DNA from: Volvox africanus
Lineage: Eukaryota > Chlorophyta > Chlorophyceae > Chlamydomonadales > Volvocaceae
DNA: 64,000 bases
Direction of reading: 5' to 3'
Assembly: GCA_030268105.1 (NCBI GenBank)
Contig: BSDZ01000080.1
Span: 248,001-312,000, forward strand
Part shown: one piece after another, positions 50,580 through 61,960 of the stretch
How positions within the stretch are numbered: position 1 is the first letter of the stretch
Layout: each line of letters starts with the position of its first letter
The notes under the pieces: model-generated
What the model was told of the DNA's origin: nothing
The model's input: only the letters and a program-made list of their open reading frames with translations
The model's database searches: none
Position numbers and translations under genes: made by a program

Positions 50580-52672
50580 CCTGCGCTCAGCGCCATGAGT
50601 TCGCAGCTCTGATGGGCTATCAGTACTTCTCCAATGAGTACACGCTGCATGAGGGCTTCGATGACCCGGATAACGTGGGGATCTGCCCCCAGTTCTTCAA
50701 CGTGATCATTATCAGGTGGAGGGAGAGGGAGAGTGGAAGGGGGAGGGAGGGGGGGAGCGGGCTTAGAGGTGGGGCATGTGAGGGAGTCTGACAAATAATG
50801 AACAATAAGGGTAATTGAAGGGGAATCCTTACCCGGAGGCAGGAGTCCCCTTACGGGCTCACTCCGGTCGGAGTAGTGCACTTTAAATCGAGTAGTGAGC
50901 GGGAGCATCGTTTAGCTGGCACCTGTCTGTGAAGATTCACGAAGATATTCCGCATGGACAAGGGTGTTGAAGGAATGCAGGCAATACTGAAGCGGCTTAT
51001 GTCACAGGGCGTTAGTTGGCGGCACTTGGCGGCACACTATCCATGATTATTACGTCACTTACGGAAGCTGTCAAGGTGGGCGGGAACTCAGGCCCTACGG
51101 CCCTACGACCAGGATTCAGGCGCCAGCGGTACAACATGCGATGTCTGCACCATTGATTGGGTCTCTGGGAGCACCGGAGCTTGTGCGATCCTGCAGCAGG
51201 TGGGTGGGGTGATTGACGCGGCTGTCCGGTCTGATGGGGTGACACGGCGTTCATCATGCAACCGTTCGAAATGATGGTGGGAGCTATGCCGGCATGGTCA
51301 GAGGTCTACATGGATGCAGAGGCCATGGACTCTGCATAACCACCGCTTGCCGCTCCCCATACCTGCCTAGCTCGCCTCTGACTCTCCATGCAGTACGTCC
51401 TCGTCATCAATTTGAAGGAGGGCCATGACATGGTGGACCAAATCATGGAGCTTTGTGTGGGTTGGCCTCATACTCTGCTAGAGGTGTGAGGAGGCCGTTG
51501 AATGGGGGATCAAGGGCCTTACCCGGGCGGGGCTTTTGGACCGCCAAAGCACACAGTTCTGTAGGATGTCAAAATGGCTGGGCTTTCATAGGGACCCGCA
51601 CGCACCACATCACTTGGCCCCAAAGTTCCTGTGGAGGCACTGGTAGTCCATCCGGTTGGAGGATACATACAGTGGGCAGATGTGGCGAGCGTGCCAAGTT
51701 CTCCTGAACCTGCCCCTGTTTAGCTAAGATGTGCATGAGTGTATTAACTCACAGTCCCTTGTTGCTGCCTGACAGATCCACGACAAGGACCCGGTCAAGG
51801 CATCCCAGCGGTTGAGCCTGACGTACGTACGTATGGGCCATACATGCCTCATGACTTGGACTGTTTATATGACAGGCAGGCGGCCGACATGGAGTGGTAC
51901 AAGCGGGTGACGTATATGTCGGAATTATTGCGTTCAGTTGCTTCACAACGCATCAGATCAAAGCGCATATCAGAACATATCGTCACAGCCTTCTAACGTA
52001 ACTCACATGTCGGAATTGCGGCATTCCTTGTCCAACCTCCCAGCTCATTAAAGCCCTGTTCCCCTTTACCCATATTCACAGCTTCGGCCAATACCTGGTG
52101 AAGCTGGATGCGCTGTTTTTCTCTGTTGCTAAGTCACTGGACGCCACGCCAGTTGTATTACGGTAGTAGCCTTAGCCTAGTAGTCGCTTGACTGCACCCT
52201 CTATGTGTAAGAGTAGTGGCTCTGGGTTGCATACCCTAATGTAACCGTGACCCTGTCACTGGTATGTAGACTCCCTTGAATCGGATCTTGCCAGTTGATC
52301 ATATGTATTTCCTTAATATGTATCCACATATCCATGTATTCTCTTCCTTAGAGACTGCAGCTCTTTATGGTGGCTTGCCGCATTGAGCATGGGGTACCTG
52401 GGCCCTAACTTTCCTAGCTTTCCTATCAGCCGGCTGTTATCCCTACCACCAGTTTGGGAGTGATACAAAACCCTCGGCTGACAAACAGCACCGAGGAGCG
52501 CTGGATGCCCAACGAGTTCCAAAGCTGAGTGAATGCGGAGATGCAGGCGGCATTGCAGGCGGTTGCAGCAAAGGCGGCACAAAGGCGGCGCTAGCAAAGA
52601 TGCAAGGCCAAATGCGGCTGGCAGCAGACAAGTTGGGCGAAGAGATCACGGATGAAATAATGGATAAATAAT
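50580..52672 (+). other. exon-like islands of an unidentified or decayed gene
   Basis: Several short plus-strand open stretches look coding and are flanked by AG and GT. Around 50590-50717: FAALMGYQYFSNEYTLHEGF. From 51394: YVLVINLKEGHDMVDQIMELC. From 51777: IHDKDPVKASQRLSLT. Near 51880: ADMEWYKRVTY. From 52080: FGQYLVKLDALFFSVAKSLD. The stretch 52445-52672 ends in an Ala/Lys-rich helix and a stop at TAA. I do not know the family and could not prove that the pieces join in phase, so it may be a pseudogene. Confidence 0.3.
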
Positions 52673-52811
52673 GGTCCTAGATGACCAATCATTTCAAAAC
52701 CTTTTAATGGGATAACATTTGAAGGTGGATTTAATAGAGTATAATGATTGTATTGAGGGGATTTTAAGATATTATCCCTGGTTCATCAAGGTCCCCCTCC
52801 CACTGCTAGGG

Positions 52812-52833
52812 CACCGGGCCCAAAGGCCCGGTG
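52812..52833. repeat. GC-rich hairpin, 9-bp stem
   Basis: CACCGGGCC and GGCCCGGTG are exact reverse complements separated by CAAA. The hairpin sits in otherwise AT-rich DNA, 45 bp before a (GAT)n microsatellite. Confidence 0.75.
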
Positions 52834-52878
52834 GGTTTCACAGAAACGGCATTTTGCCTGGAAAGCTTACGAATGTAC

Positions 52879-52928
<50 letters not shown>
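52879..52928. repeat. (GAT)n microsatellite
   Basis: About 16 perfect ATG/GAT units. The poly-Asp frame through it is not considered a gene. Confidence 0.95.
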
Positions 52929-52929
<1 letters not shown>

Positions 52930-52940
52930 GATGATATTAA

Positions 52941-53201
52941 GCCCCGAAAGCTGTTGCTCTTCCAAAGACAAAAGAACAAATTGCTAAGCTAGTTCATAGT
53001 CAATGGCAAGCAGTTTCACCAGGTCAGTGGGGTCCTCCAGCCTGGACAGGCCCTCTGTACATGTATGCCCAGGACTTATTGACGTTCAGCACGTTTACGT
53101 ACAAAGAGAACATTTCCAGTTCTCCACCTGGTGATGTGGTGAGCAGCAACTACAAGTGCCGAGCAGTAGTGAGAGGGATATCGGAGCCATCCATTAAGTG
53201 A
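52941..53201 (+). other. unassigned open stretch, 86 codons
   Basis: The frame opens directly after an in-frame stop and an AG (52940-52941) and ends in TGA at 53199-53201. It contains KTKEQIAKLVHSQWQAV, a Trp/Pro-rich segment and a Ser-rich end. It has no ATG near its start and matches nothing I recognise; it may be a last exon or a transposon fragment. Confidence 0.25.
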
Positions 53202-55491
53202 ACCTCTTAGAACCGAGGCAAGCTTTAGGGTTTTTCATGCTCTGAGGGGTTGCAAAAGGCCCCGTGGCCTTGTTCGCCATTGCAAGTTTGTATTCACCGT
53301 AACGAAAAACTGTTTTCGTTACTTGACCTGTACCCAAAGTCAGACTCTCAAAAACGAAAAAAAATCGCCACTGAGGTGTCCTTGTTGGTCATGCAGCGGG
53401 CCGCATCGGCCGTGCATCCTTTGGGCGCACTTGCCATCCTAGTGACACATAGGTTATTCCCATCTTGTTGGCATTGCAGTTTGCGTGTACTAGGGTAGTG
53501 TTTAAGACTGGCAAATAGCAGTCAAGCCAGGCCGTGGATTCCAGTACTTAAGTTCTGCAGGCGGATGGAGGAGGTGGAGGAGGAGGATGGGGCAGACACG
53601 CCATCTGTTGCCTTGGACGTCGGATGGGTTCCGGGGCTTTTGGCTGCATTGTACAGGATGTCTTGCGATGTACGGACTTATGGCTAAGACTGAAAGCATT
53701 TTCAGCGGATTACAATAGTGGTGGCGGACGCCCTGTGATTCCGTCTGCGAGTTTCGATGATCCCGAAAAGCTGAGTTCACCACTGGAGACACACGAGTGA
53801 GGTCCCAGGTGAGGTCACGACGAAGGCTACCAAGGCCATGCACCTATCATTCTTTTACTTACGCGCAGATCGTATCTATTTAGGACTGGCCTTCGGTGCT
53901 CCCAACTTTTCTGAAACATCCGAACGTCTGATAAGCGAGGCCGTTGGTGTTTGCAGTGGATGAGACGTAGTTAGCAGAAGAAAGGTATGTGCTAAGGCGT
54001 AGTGCAATAGGGAGGAAAGAATGAAGACGCGCACATGGGGTCGGGGCTTAGGGGGCATAGAGGGACGCTGTTGTCCACGACGTCGCCACTAGGAAAGGTG
54101 AGATGAGCACATGGAGGCAAGGACTCGTGTGGGCTGTAAGTCTCGCACAGGGTAGTGCCCAATGTCAGTGCGGAGAGAGGCCGGGAGTAGCGTTGTGGGG
54201 ATAGAGAAAGAGAGAGGAGGGGCTAGCTGCTGCGCAGAGGCATGTTGGCCGGGCTGGCGGTATCGGACCACACCTGCTGCCTGCGGGCGTGGGAGGGGCC
54301 TTGCAGGGCATGCAGAACTTTGCTGATAGTCGCGGTTTTATGTTAGGTTGTCGGTTATGTAGGGCCACGCAAGGAATGAATTTTGTAAGCCCCGTGCAAT
54401 AACTATGCACCTGCAAGCTTCGCAACCGAAGCCAAGTCCTCATCACGGACCCATGGCGGTATGTATAAATGATAAAGGTGACATAGTTTCTAGTGGCGGT
54501 ATGATTTTACTCGATTGTATCGAAGGATAGAGCTAAGCATGCTAAAATATTTCCTTATGACAGCTATTAAAAGTACCTCCGTGTCGTGCGCAAACATTCA
54601 AGCAATCTGAATCGCGATATGTCATGCATTCTATTACCGTTTCCCCTTAATATGTTCGTGTAACTGTTTACGCTTACTTCTTTGCTCATCCAATGCGGAA
54701 CTCTGCTGTTTGGCCCGTATCAGGGCTTTGATGATATGCGGTCTTGCAGTAGCCGGAAGCTGAGTGGATCAAGTGCCTGTCAACGCACGAAGGTATCTTC
54801 AGCGGGAAGGGATCCCGTATTATGAAATCTCTTCAGGGATTTGGGATGTAAATCCTTCTTGCGTGGCCAGCCATGGGGCCGACCATGCATCTGCTGAGGA
54901 TGGGTGCGTGATGTCAGTTGCTGGACAGACCAGCAGATAACGATGTGTGTGGAGCACGTAGAAAAGGCTGTCCTTCTCAGTTGGGAAATTTATATCGACG
55001 ACCTACCGATAACACGTACTGATAGATAACGCGTAATGCATACATCCACACCTGCTGCTCATAACTTGCTTGTCTGATGATTGCCCATGCATCGAATCTG
55101 GACAAAGCGCCAGTGAACACATTTTTATTTTCCTCACATTTTTAACACATATCTCCGTGTCGCAATGTATTCAAATGCAAGCATTCGATTGATGACGTTG
55201 CTTCGAGCGCGCGATTGTTGGCGCCAAGTAGATAAGGTAGATAGATCATCAATAATCCGTGGTCTAATAACGCGACAACCTAGCTATTTACCCATCGTCA
55301 CGTACACGATACCGTTCTATTAATCATGCAATGCCGGGGCTTAATTCGTAGCGACGAAAGTGAACGCAAAAAAAGCAAGATCATTCTTGCCGCGTCGTCC
55401 ATCTTATCGCTCTGCGTGCCGTCGACGACTTTATAAAGGCGATGACCGTAGGTATATAGTGGAAATAACCTAAAACCCCGCCCACAGTCGT
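53202..55491. other. intergenic, nothing recognised
   Basis: Mostly AT-rich sequence with short frames only. No coding motif, RNA gene or repeat array was seen. Confidence 0.5.
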
Positions 55492-56094
55492 TTATGTGAG
55501 CGACCAAGTGCCGATCGAGTATAGTATAAAGCTCCAATCACACAAAGCGCTTATCTTAACAAACAATGAAGCGAAGGCACATTCATTATTCGTGAAGGCG
55601 GGACCACACATTTGACTCAAGTCATCCATACAATCGACCTGATTTGGGTTAGCAGCAAAACCCGTATCCAGTGCCGAGCGCTGAGTCACAGCATTAAGTG
55701 GGAGCGGGATGGAGGTCACGGGGTCCGATATCACATAATTGCCACCGTCTCTGAGGAATGCCTGGGCACACGCACGTACTTCATCCATATTACATACTAG
55801 GTTTTGCGGCGGCGTGAGTACCCACGAGGGGATGAGCGCAAGAAACCCCGATATATGTGTCGTAGAGCAGCTATCACGCAAGCAGATCCAGGCAGGATGG
55901 AGTCGGCCCGGATAGCTGCGTACGTATAGCTGTAGCCGGTCAAGTAATACCAGTGGAGCGAGTGAGTACATACAGGCACAAGTGCGAGTGGTGGTTACCA
56001 GCCTGCCGGTAACCGTGGACGGTATGAACAGGACATGTATATATGCGCCTGGAACTACTGATTCAGGGCTGATGGGAAGGCTTGCTCCGTCCAT
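55492..56094 (-). CDS. uncertain 200-codon open frame
   Basis: An intron-free ATG-to-stop frame of 200 codons stands out for length in this AT-richer area. It has many Cys and Thr residues, no clear signal peptide, no repeat and no motif I know. The overlapping plus-strand frame is shorter. It may be real and lineage-specific or may be chance; it gets no functional call. Confidence 0.2.
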   Translation of the reverse strand: MDGASLPISPESVVPGAYIHVLFIPSTVTGRLVTTTRTCACMYSLAPLVLLDRLQLYVRSYPGRLHPAWICLRDSCSTTHISGFLALIPSWVLTPPQNLVCNMDEVRACAQAFLRDGGNYVISDPVTSIPLPLNAVTQRSALDTGFAANPNQVDCMDDLSQMCGPAFTNNECAFASLFVKISALCDWSFILYSIGTWSLT

Positions 56095-57619
56095 GTTCTG
56101 CGCTCAATGCCGTGCGATGTGTACGCGAAATGGGTTTTGTGCGGGGTGGGGATACCCACGTTCAGGACATAGGATCGCAGGCGTTGCCGAGGTCCGCAGT
56201 AGCAAGTTTGAGGGGTGGCCCATGGAGCGCCGGACCATCATGCCATACTGCTGCTGGGGCTGTAGGCGAAAATGGGCCTAGGTGCGGGGCAGAGATGGAG
56301 CGTGGCATGAGCTGGTGCGCGATTTTACTGTGACCCGTGCTGCAGAAACGTTCAAATTGGTGATGACAGGAACTTGTCATGACAGATTTTTCGGTCCGCA
56401 ATGAGTGGCTGAGAACCCCTGGTTTTGACGCGCCATCTCGGGAGGACACGCGGAGGATGCATGCCGTACATGGCGCAAGAGTTACTAGGCGCCACCATGG
56501 GTCACCAAATGGGCCGCACAGTGGGCGGCGCTTCTGCGCGCTGAGGGCACTGAAAACTGATATAAGTCATGTAACCCGGCATGCGTTCCTATAAGAACCA
56601 ATCGCACCAAGCAGTTCGTCAAGCGTGTCGTCAAGGGTGTACTAAAGCTTGTTGGGTGGCCCCTAGAAGTTGAGTCACGCGCACTGAAGTGCACTTAGCA
56701 AGGTGGTTGGAACAAGAAAGGGTTGATTTCCAGGATCTGACTCTGCGCATTTCCTGGTTATGTGTCCTGCCACTGCTTATGGACTGTCACACACCATGTG
56801 AATCAACTGCAAAATTCATTGGGAGCTGGGATGTGCCCTGTGCGCCTGATTTTGGTCTAGGTAGATAAATTGACTTGGCATGGTCTAGCGAGGCAAATTT
56901 ATTCGTTTTAGGCGACACTCTGTGCGAGACGAATTTAGGATGAGAATCCCCCCTCCGTATTGTTCGTATTAGTGCTATTATCGTATTATTATATTATATT
57001 ATTATTGTATTATTGCTCGTATTGCTGCCAAAACGGACCAATAATGCCCAAGCCCGACCCTCTCTGCTGTGTCCTGGGCTATCTGAATCTGGGACAACGT
57101 GCTTTGTTAGGAAGGATGGCAGTTATCTTCCATGGGCATCGTGCCTAATCACAATGAAAACTGTTGAAAACCGGCTACGCGGACGAGATATCCTGCGTCT
57201 GCTCAAGCCGTGCAAACGAACACAAAGGAACCCTGTTTAGGTTTCTTGTTAAGTACAGCCACAGTAGCTTTTTCATCCAAATTTCATTCTCCCATACTTC
57301 GTCAAGGATGGAGGTCTATATTTTCCGCCAGCTCTAATCCCCACACGAATCACGGTAAATTCCTTTTAGGACAGATGAAAATACATTAAATGACCACCGC
57401 CTTGGGAACCGCGTTTAGTAGGTGGCTTCGTGTTAGCCTACTTGCCTGCCACCAGCCGCAACTCCTGCCGATTGCCCTCTACCTTTCTTCAACCCTATTA
57501 GTTGAGCACATGCCCACACCCTAGGTTTAATCCCGCCCCTTGCCTTGCTTCCGGTTCAGTCCCCACAGAGGACCGAATGGAGAAAGCTGTCACGTAGACT
57601 CCTACCCTATCCGACCCCT
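56095..57619. other. intergenic, nothing recognised
   Basis: Includes an AT-rich stretch of ATT/ATA runs near 56960-57020. No exon with a recognisable motif was found on either strand. Confidence 0.45.
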
Positions 57620-59639
57620 TCACTCCTGGTGCTCGTGCTCCGGCCCGAACTCTTCCTTCGCTCTTTGGACGAAGAGGGCGTCCAGACAGCAGATCAACAC
57701 CCCACCCACTGCTACAGGAATGGCCAAGAAACCCAATATGATGGCTGCATCGGACAGCCCGTGCTTCTCATGCAGCAGCCGATACACTGACCGGAAAAGC
57801 CGCGGGACTCTGTGATGGGAGCAGCAGTAGCAAACAGGCCAAGAAGAGAAACGGAAATGTGAGGACAGATGCGGGCGGGCATGAGCCAGGCTCCATAAAC
57901 ACTACATACGAAGCGGGACACGTTCAAATGGCCGTCAAGAGACAACGGAGTCCACGAGTCAGCGACCTTGCAAACAGAAAGGAATTCCTACGTGCGCCAC
58001 CATCGCCGCGTCCTTGGGCTTATCCGTTTTGCAGTTCCCTAAGCAGCCCTTTTCCTGACTTCCCGCCCCCCTCACCCATAAAGCTGGCCGATGGCGCGGC
58101 CAACGATGCTGTTGGGCGCTAGATAGAACGGCTTCGCAGTACTTTTTTTGTAGCCACTGGTGGCGAACGTTCGGAACTACGAGGCCGAGGACATGAAGAA
58201 CAGAGCCCAGAAGCAAGGGGAAAATCAAAACAGGTGAAGCAACCAATGAGACGGAAATGCGGAGAGCGAGGAAAGTAGAGGGAAGGTCGGGATATCAAAT
58301 AAAAAGACGAGAGCCTTTCTGACATTTGTCGGCCATAACGATGCGGTACTTATGACGCAAGATAGCGAAAGCCCCTTAATCCCCTTAACCCGCAGCGTAC
58401 TTCCCGGTCCCAATATCCCTGACTAACCCTACGTCAGCCTGATGCTCGTGTCCTTTCCGTCCCTCCGCCATTCCCTGGGTCTCTCCAACGCAAGCCCTCG
58501 CTCACGTTACATCTGAGGCCTTCTCCGAGAACAGCGACCAAATGGCTTCAAAGCCGTTTTCCCTGGAACTCGAAACTCATTTCCTTCTCTCGAGTCCACA
58601 CTCACCGAATCCACATTCCGAGGCCCATTGTACTCGTACGTGTTTCCATCCCGCAACAGGAATATGGTGGGGAAGCCGGTGACACGGAGACGCGACATAA
58701 GGTACCGCTCTTTGTCGCCATTGACCTACGGAATCGTTTGCAGTGTGGCCGGAGTGGAAGGACAGGGGTAGAGGACTTCGAAGATGGCTGGTTAAGTGAA
58801 GAAAGGCACCTGCCGGAGATTCCATAGGGGTCATTGGGGTCTGCCACATCTATTCCAGTCGGATGCAGGCTGTGGCAAGTTCCTGAGCCACCGTCCTTAC
58901 CTTGGCCACTAACACGCCGTCCACCTCCGCCTCATCGGCAAATGCCTGCCACAGCGGCTCTAGCTGGCGACAATGAATGCACCTGCAACCGCACAGGTCC
59001 GCATAGAGGGCTAAAGTGATGCAGGCGGACGGAACATGACTTTGCCTTGCTGCACAGGGATCATGCAGGGGGCCGCCACGGAGTGCCCGCATACACGATG
59101 TGCCGGAGCCATAACACGGAGGGACGGCGCAGCAAGGCGCTGCAGGCCAATCTGCGAGCCTGTTGCTGAGGTGTTAAGATGAAGCCATGGGGTAACCGAG
59201 GGCGATTGCTGTAGGGTGCCAGGAGGGCACCTAAAACAGGTAGGCTAGGTTGCAACCTTGCTGCACGCGGTGCCAGCCAGCCATATCGGTGGCGGGGACG
59301 CACGACTACGATGTGACGAGCAGAGATCCAGTACAGATGTGCATGTTGCCTGGTGGATGGAGACACTACTTACCAAGGGGCGTACACCTGCGTGGGTCCA
59401 GAACAGGTATGACCACGGGGGCGAACGTGAGGAAGGCCGTCGTGGGTTCCCGCGACCGCGACCAGCGACATATGTGACTCAACGGCCAGTCAAATTCCCT
59501 TCACCTTAATCATCCAAACTCCACTTGATGTTTTGGCATCAAAGTTGTCATCTGTTAGCTCCACTACTGCTTTTCCAGCAACTGCTGGAACGATGAGGCC
59601 CGCTAAAAGTAATAGGCTTAAAACTGCGTTATAGGCCAT
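57620..59639 (-). CDS. ER membrane thioredoxin (PDI/TMX-like)
   Basis: PDI-family proteins form and shuffle disulfides in the ER. Exons 59639-59505, 59387-59374 (14-nt microexon), 58982-58901 and 58725-58606 join in phase for 117 aa. They give a signal peptide (LSLLLLAGLIVPAVAG), ELTDDNFDAKTSSGVWMIK, YAPWCIHCRQLEPLW with a CIHC active site, and RVTGFPTIFLLRDG with the cis-Pro. The last exon, 57786-57620, encodes a membrane span (IILGFLAIPVAVGGVLICCL) followed by a charged tail ending EHEHQE, as in TMX proteins. The middle exons are uncertain: candidates are a very short exon ending near 58515 and one at about 58079-58123. The intron sequence YADLCGC near 58990-59010 mimics a thioredoxin start, but it is out of phase and is not used in this model. 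Confidence 0.75.
59374..59387 (-). other. 14-nt microexon in PDI-like gene
   Basis: The minus strand reads ACGCAG|GTGTACGCCCCTTG|GTAAGT. In phase it encodes Val-Tyr-Ala-Pro plus the first two bases of the active-site Trp codon, giving KVYAPWCIHC, the standard thioredoxin pattern. Confidence 0.8.
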
Positions 59640-61093
59640 AACTACTGATCAGTATCTCCTTACGGACCTGATATCTAAACCCAGACCCAGAACTTTTACA
59701 GGATAAGATGTCCGTTCAAAATTCAGCTTTTTAGTCCAATGTTTTAACCGAGATTTACAAGAAATAAAATATTGAGCGGAAGTCGGGTAAAAGACGATTG
59801 GCCTGCCGATCTGTGTGTCGCCTCCATACAATTCACAGGCGACACGACAAGATTCGGTGCACACCTTGGTAAGCCATCGGCATCAAGATGAGTAACAACG
59901 CACCTAGAGAAGTTGCTGACAGATGGCTGTACTTGCATTTGCCGTACGTATTGCATGACCTGGTTGATTTAGGCTTCCCTGGGCGATGTCACACTAGGCA
60001 TGGCAAACAACATGGTACTTCAATATTATATGGAACTAAATGTTCCTAAGAGATAAAGCAGGAAAGTCTTCCGAACTCCGTCCGCGTACGTTAGGCAGTT
60101 GAGAAGAGCTACAAAAAGGCACCGCATGTGCGGACAAAGCCCCAGCCCTGTGATAGTACCTATTTTTCACGAATGGCTCATCCAGGTTTTGTCACAAGCC
60201 TCACCATGGGCAGTCGTTTGCGTGCTCTCCTTCATCTACACACCTAGAGGCAGAGTAGTACCCTAAGTTGCACCAAGAGCTGTATGTTGATGAATTATCA
60301 TATTTCTGTCCTGTAAACCAGATAACTTACGGTCATCTCCTTAAGCCCCTCAACACCATGATGTGACTTATACAAAACCTCAAAGTAACTGGATCTGCGC
60401 AAGATAACACAAATTGAATGCATTTTAGCCACATAAATCAGCCTTTAATGTAAGCAAATGAAGGTGCGTGCGGGAGCTGCGGGACCTTTCGGCCTCGAGT
60501 TTCACCGGAAGAAGTAGCCCCATTCAGCAGTTCAATATCTATATCACCAGGAATCATCATAAGAACAATGGCTCATTTCTTGAGAAGCCGTCCCTGTTGG
60601 ATAATTGTGTATGGTACTACACGATCACGCATATCGCGTGGGGTAAGCGTGTGGCATATCCAATTAGCCAGACTTCATAAACATTAGTGATTTATGACCA
60701 TTTTCAATTGAATTTCCACACTAAAGAGTTATAGTCTTTTGCATTGTTTGTGAGTGCGTTGACTTTGGGGCACCTGGTCTGCGTGAATATCTTCTGTATA
60801 TTGTATATGCTAAAATCTGAAATTATATGAGCTGGTCGCAAATATTTGGGCACCGCGTCCCAACTACTTGTAAATCATTATATGTGACAACAAAAAAGAT
60901 GATTGCCATAAAACTGCGCTGAGGATAACATCATATTTAATACCTTCCGAAGTTTCAACGAAAATTTCGCACCGCGTGAAACTTAGCAAGAAACTTTGGC
61001 GGTCGGAGGGATAAGAACTACCGAAGCAAGCTTGCAGGCTCCACTAAGCGCTAAACCCAAACATATCCACAGTTATCGAGCTAACTTCGAAAT
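59640..61093. other. intergenic between divergent PDI-like and SSG genes
   Basis: AT-rich DNA with no recognisable exon, RNA or repeat; it should hold promoters for both flanking genes. Confidence 0.5.
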
Positions 61094-61960
61094 ATGCCTC
61101 GGGTGCGGCCTTACAGCTGGACCTCAGTGACCCTTTCCATCCTGCTCGCCTTGCAGCTGATTTGCTGCCATGCCTCAGCCGCTGCCAAAAGCAGCGGCAG
61201 CGGCAAATCCAGCGGATCATCCGGAGGCAGCACGACGAGCTCTTCAGGATCCAGCTCTAGGACGACGTATGGCAGTAGCATTGGTGTTACAACTAGGTAC
61301 CGCATCGTAGGTGCCGCCGTCCTGACATATGTCTACTTTCACGGCCAGTCTTATCCAGCGACGCGCTTCAACTACACTGGTATGTTAATAGACCTTACGA
61401 GCTGACCTGGATATGCTGGCAGGACCGGGTGGGTAGATGGGCCTCTGTCAACCGAGCCGCCTCGAGAGAGATATAGGAACCACGCACGCATGGATGAGGC
61501 GGCTGATCCGTTGCCGATGTTGACTCGGCCCACCCATTGTCTTTCACCCTTTCCCACGTTCCGTGTGGATGTGTACCCTCCCGCATCCAACCTCACTTCA
61601 GATTACTATGACGATTGCGCGCTCCGAAACATCACAGCATCTCAGACGGGTCTCAACGATTCGAGCATTGACCCGTCAGTAGTCGCCCGTCTGCCAGATG
61701 TCCTCGCCACGAGTACTACCTCAGGGGACCTGATCGCCTTCAACCGGACCCTCTACAATGCCACGAACGGCCTGATCATTGACTCCGAATATTGCAACTA
61801 CACATCACTTTCCATTTCTGAAAGCGCCGGTGGAGCCGGCAGTTTTGCACTGGTGCCATTATTCCTAATGTTGCTCCTTTCATCTACTGTCAACTGGGTC
61901 ACCAGGGTTCCATTTAGCGGTTGGGAGGGGTCTATGTACAGCAGCATGAAGGACTCGTGA
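61094..61960 (+). CDS. secreted/membrane Ser/Gly-rich protein, unknown
   Basis: Exon 1 (61094-61379) encodes a signal peptide (LSILLALQLICCHASA), then about 35 residues of Ser/Gly/Thr/Lys-rich linker and a hydrophobic YRIVGAAVLTYVYFHGQ segment, ending at a GT donor (ACTG|GTATGT). Exon 2 runs to the stop at 61960; its acceptor is uncertain, and 61458 (CTCGAG|AGAGA) keeps the phase. It has several N-glycosylation sites (NLTS, NITA, NDSS, NRTL, NATN, NYTS) and a final hydrophobic stretch SFALVPLFLMLLLSS, either a membrane anchor or, if the 3' end is mis-modelled, a GPI signal. A cell-surface or matrix role is likely; I do not recognise the family. Confidence 0.5.

Noticed and set aside
58800..58850. 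DVADPNDPYGISG stretch as a PDI exon
   Set aside because: It does not match the phase left by the AAG donor at 58901; VNGDKERY at 58725 does and continues the family pattern.
58984..59012. YADLCGC as the thioredoxin active-site exon
   Set aside because: It is out of phase with exon 1, and the microexon at 59374-59387 gives the exact family motif.
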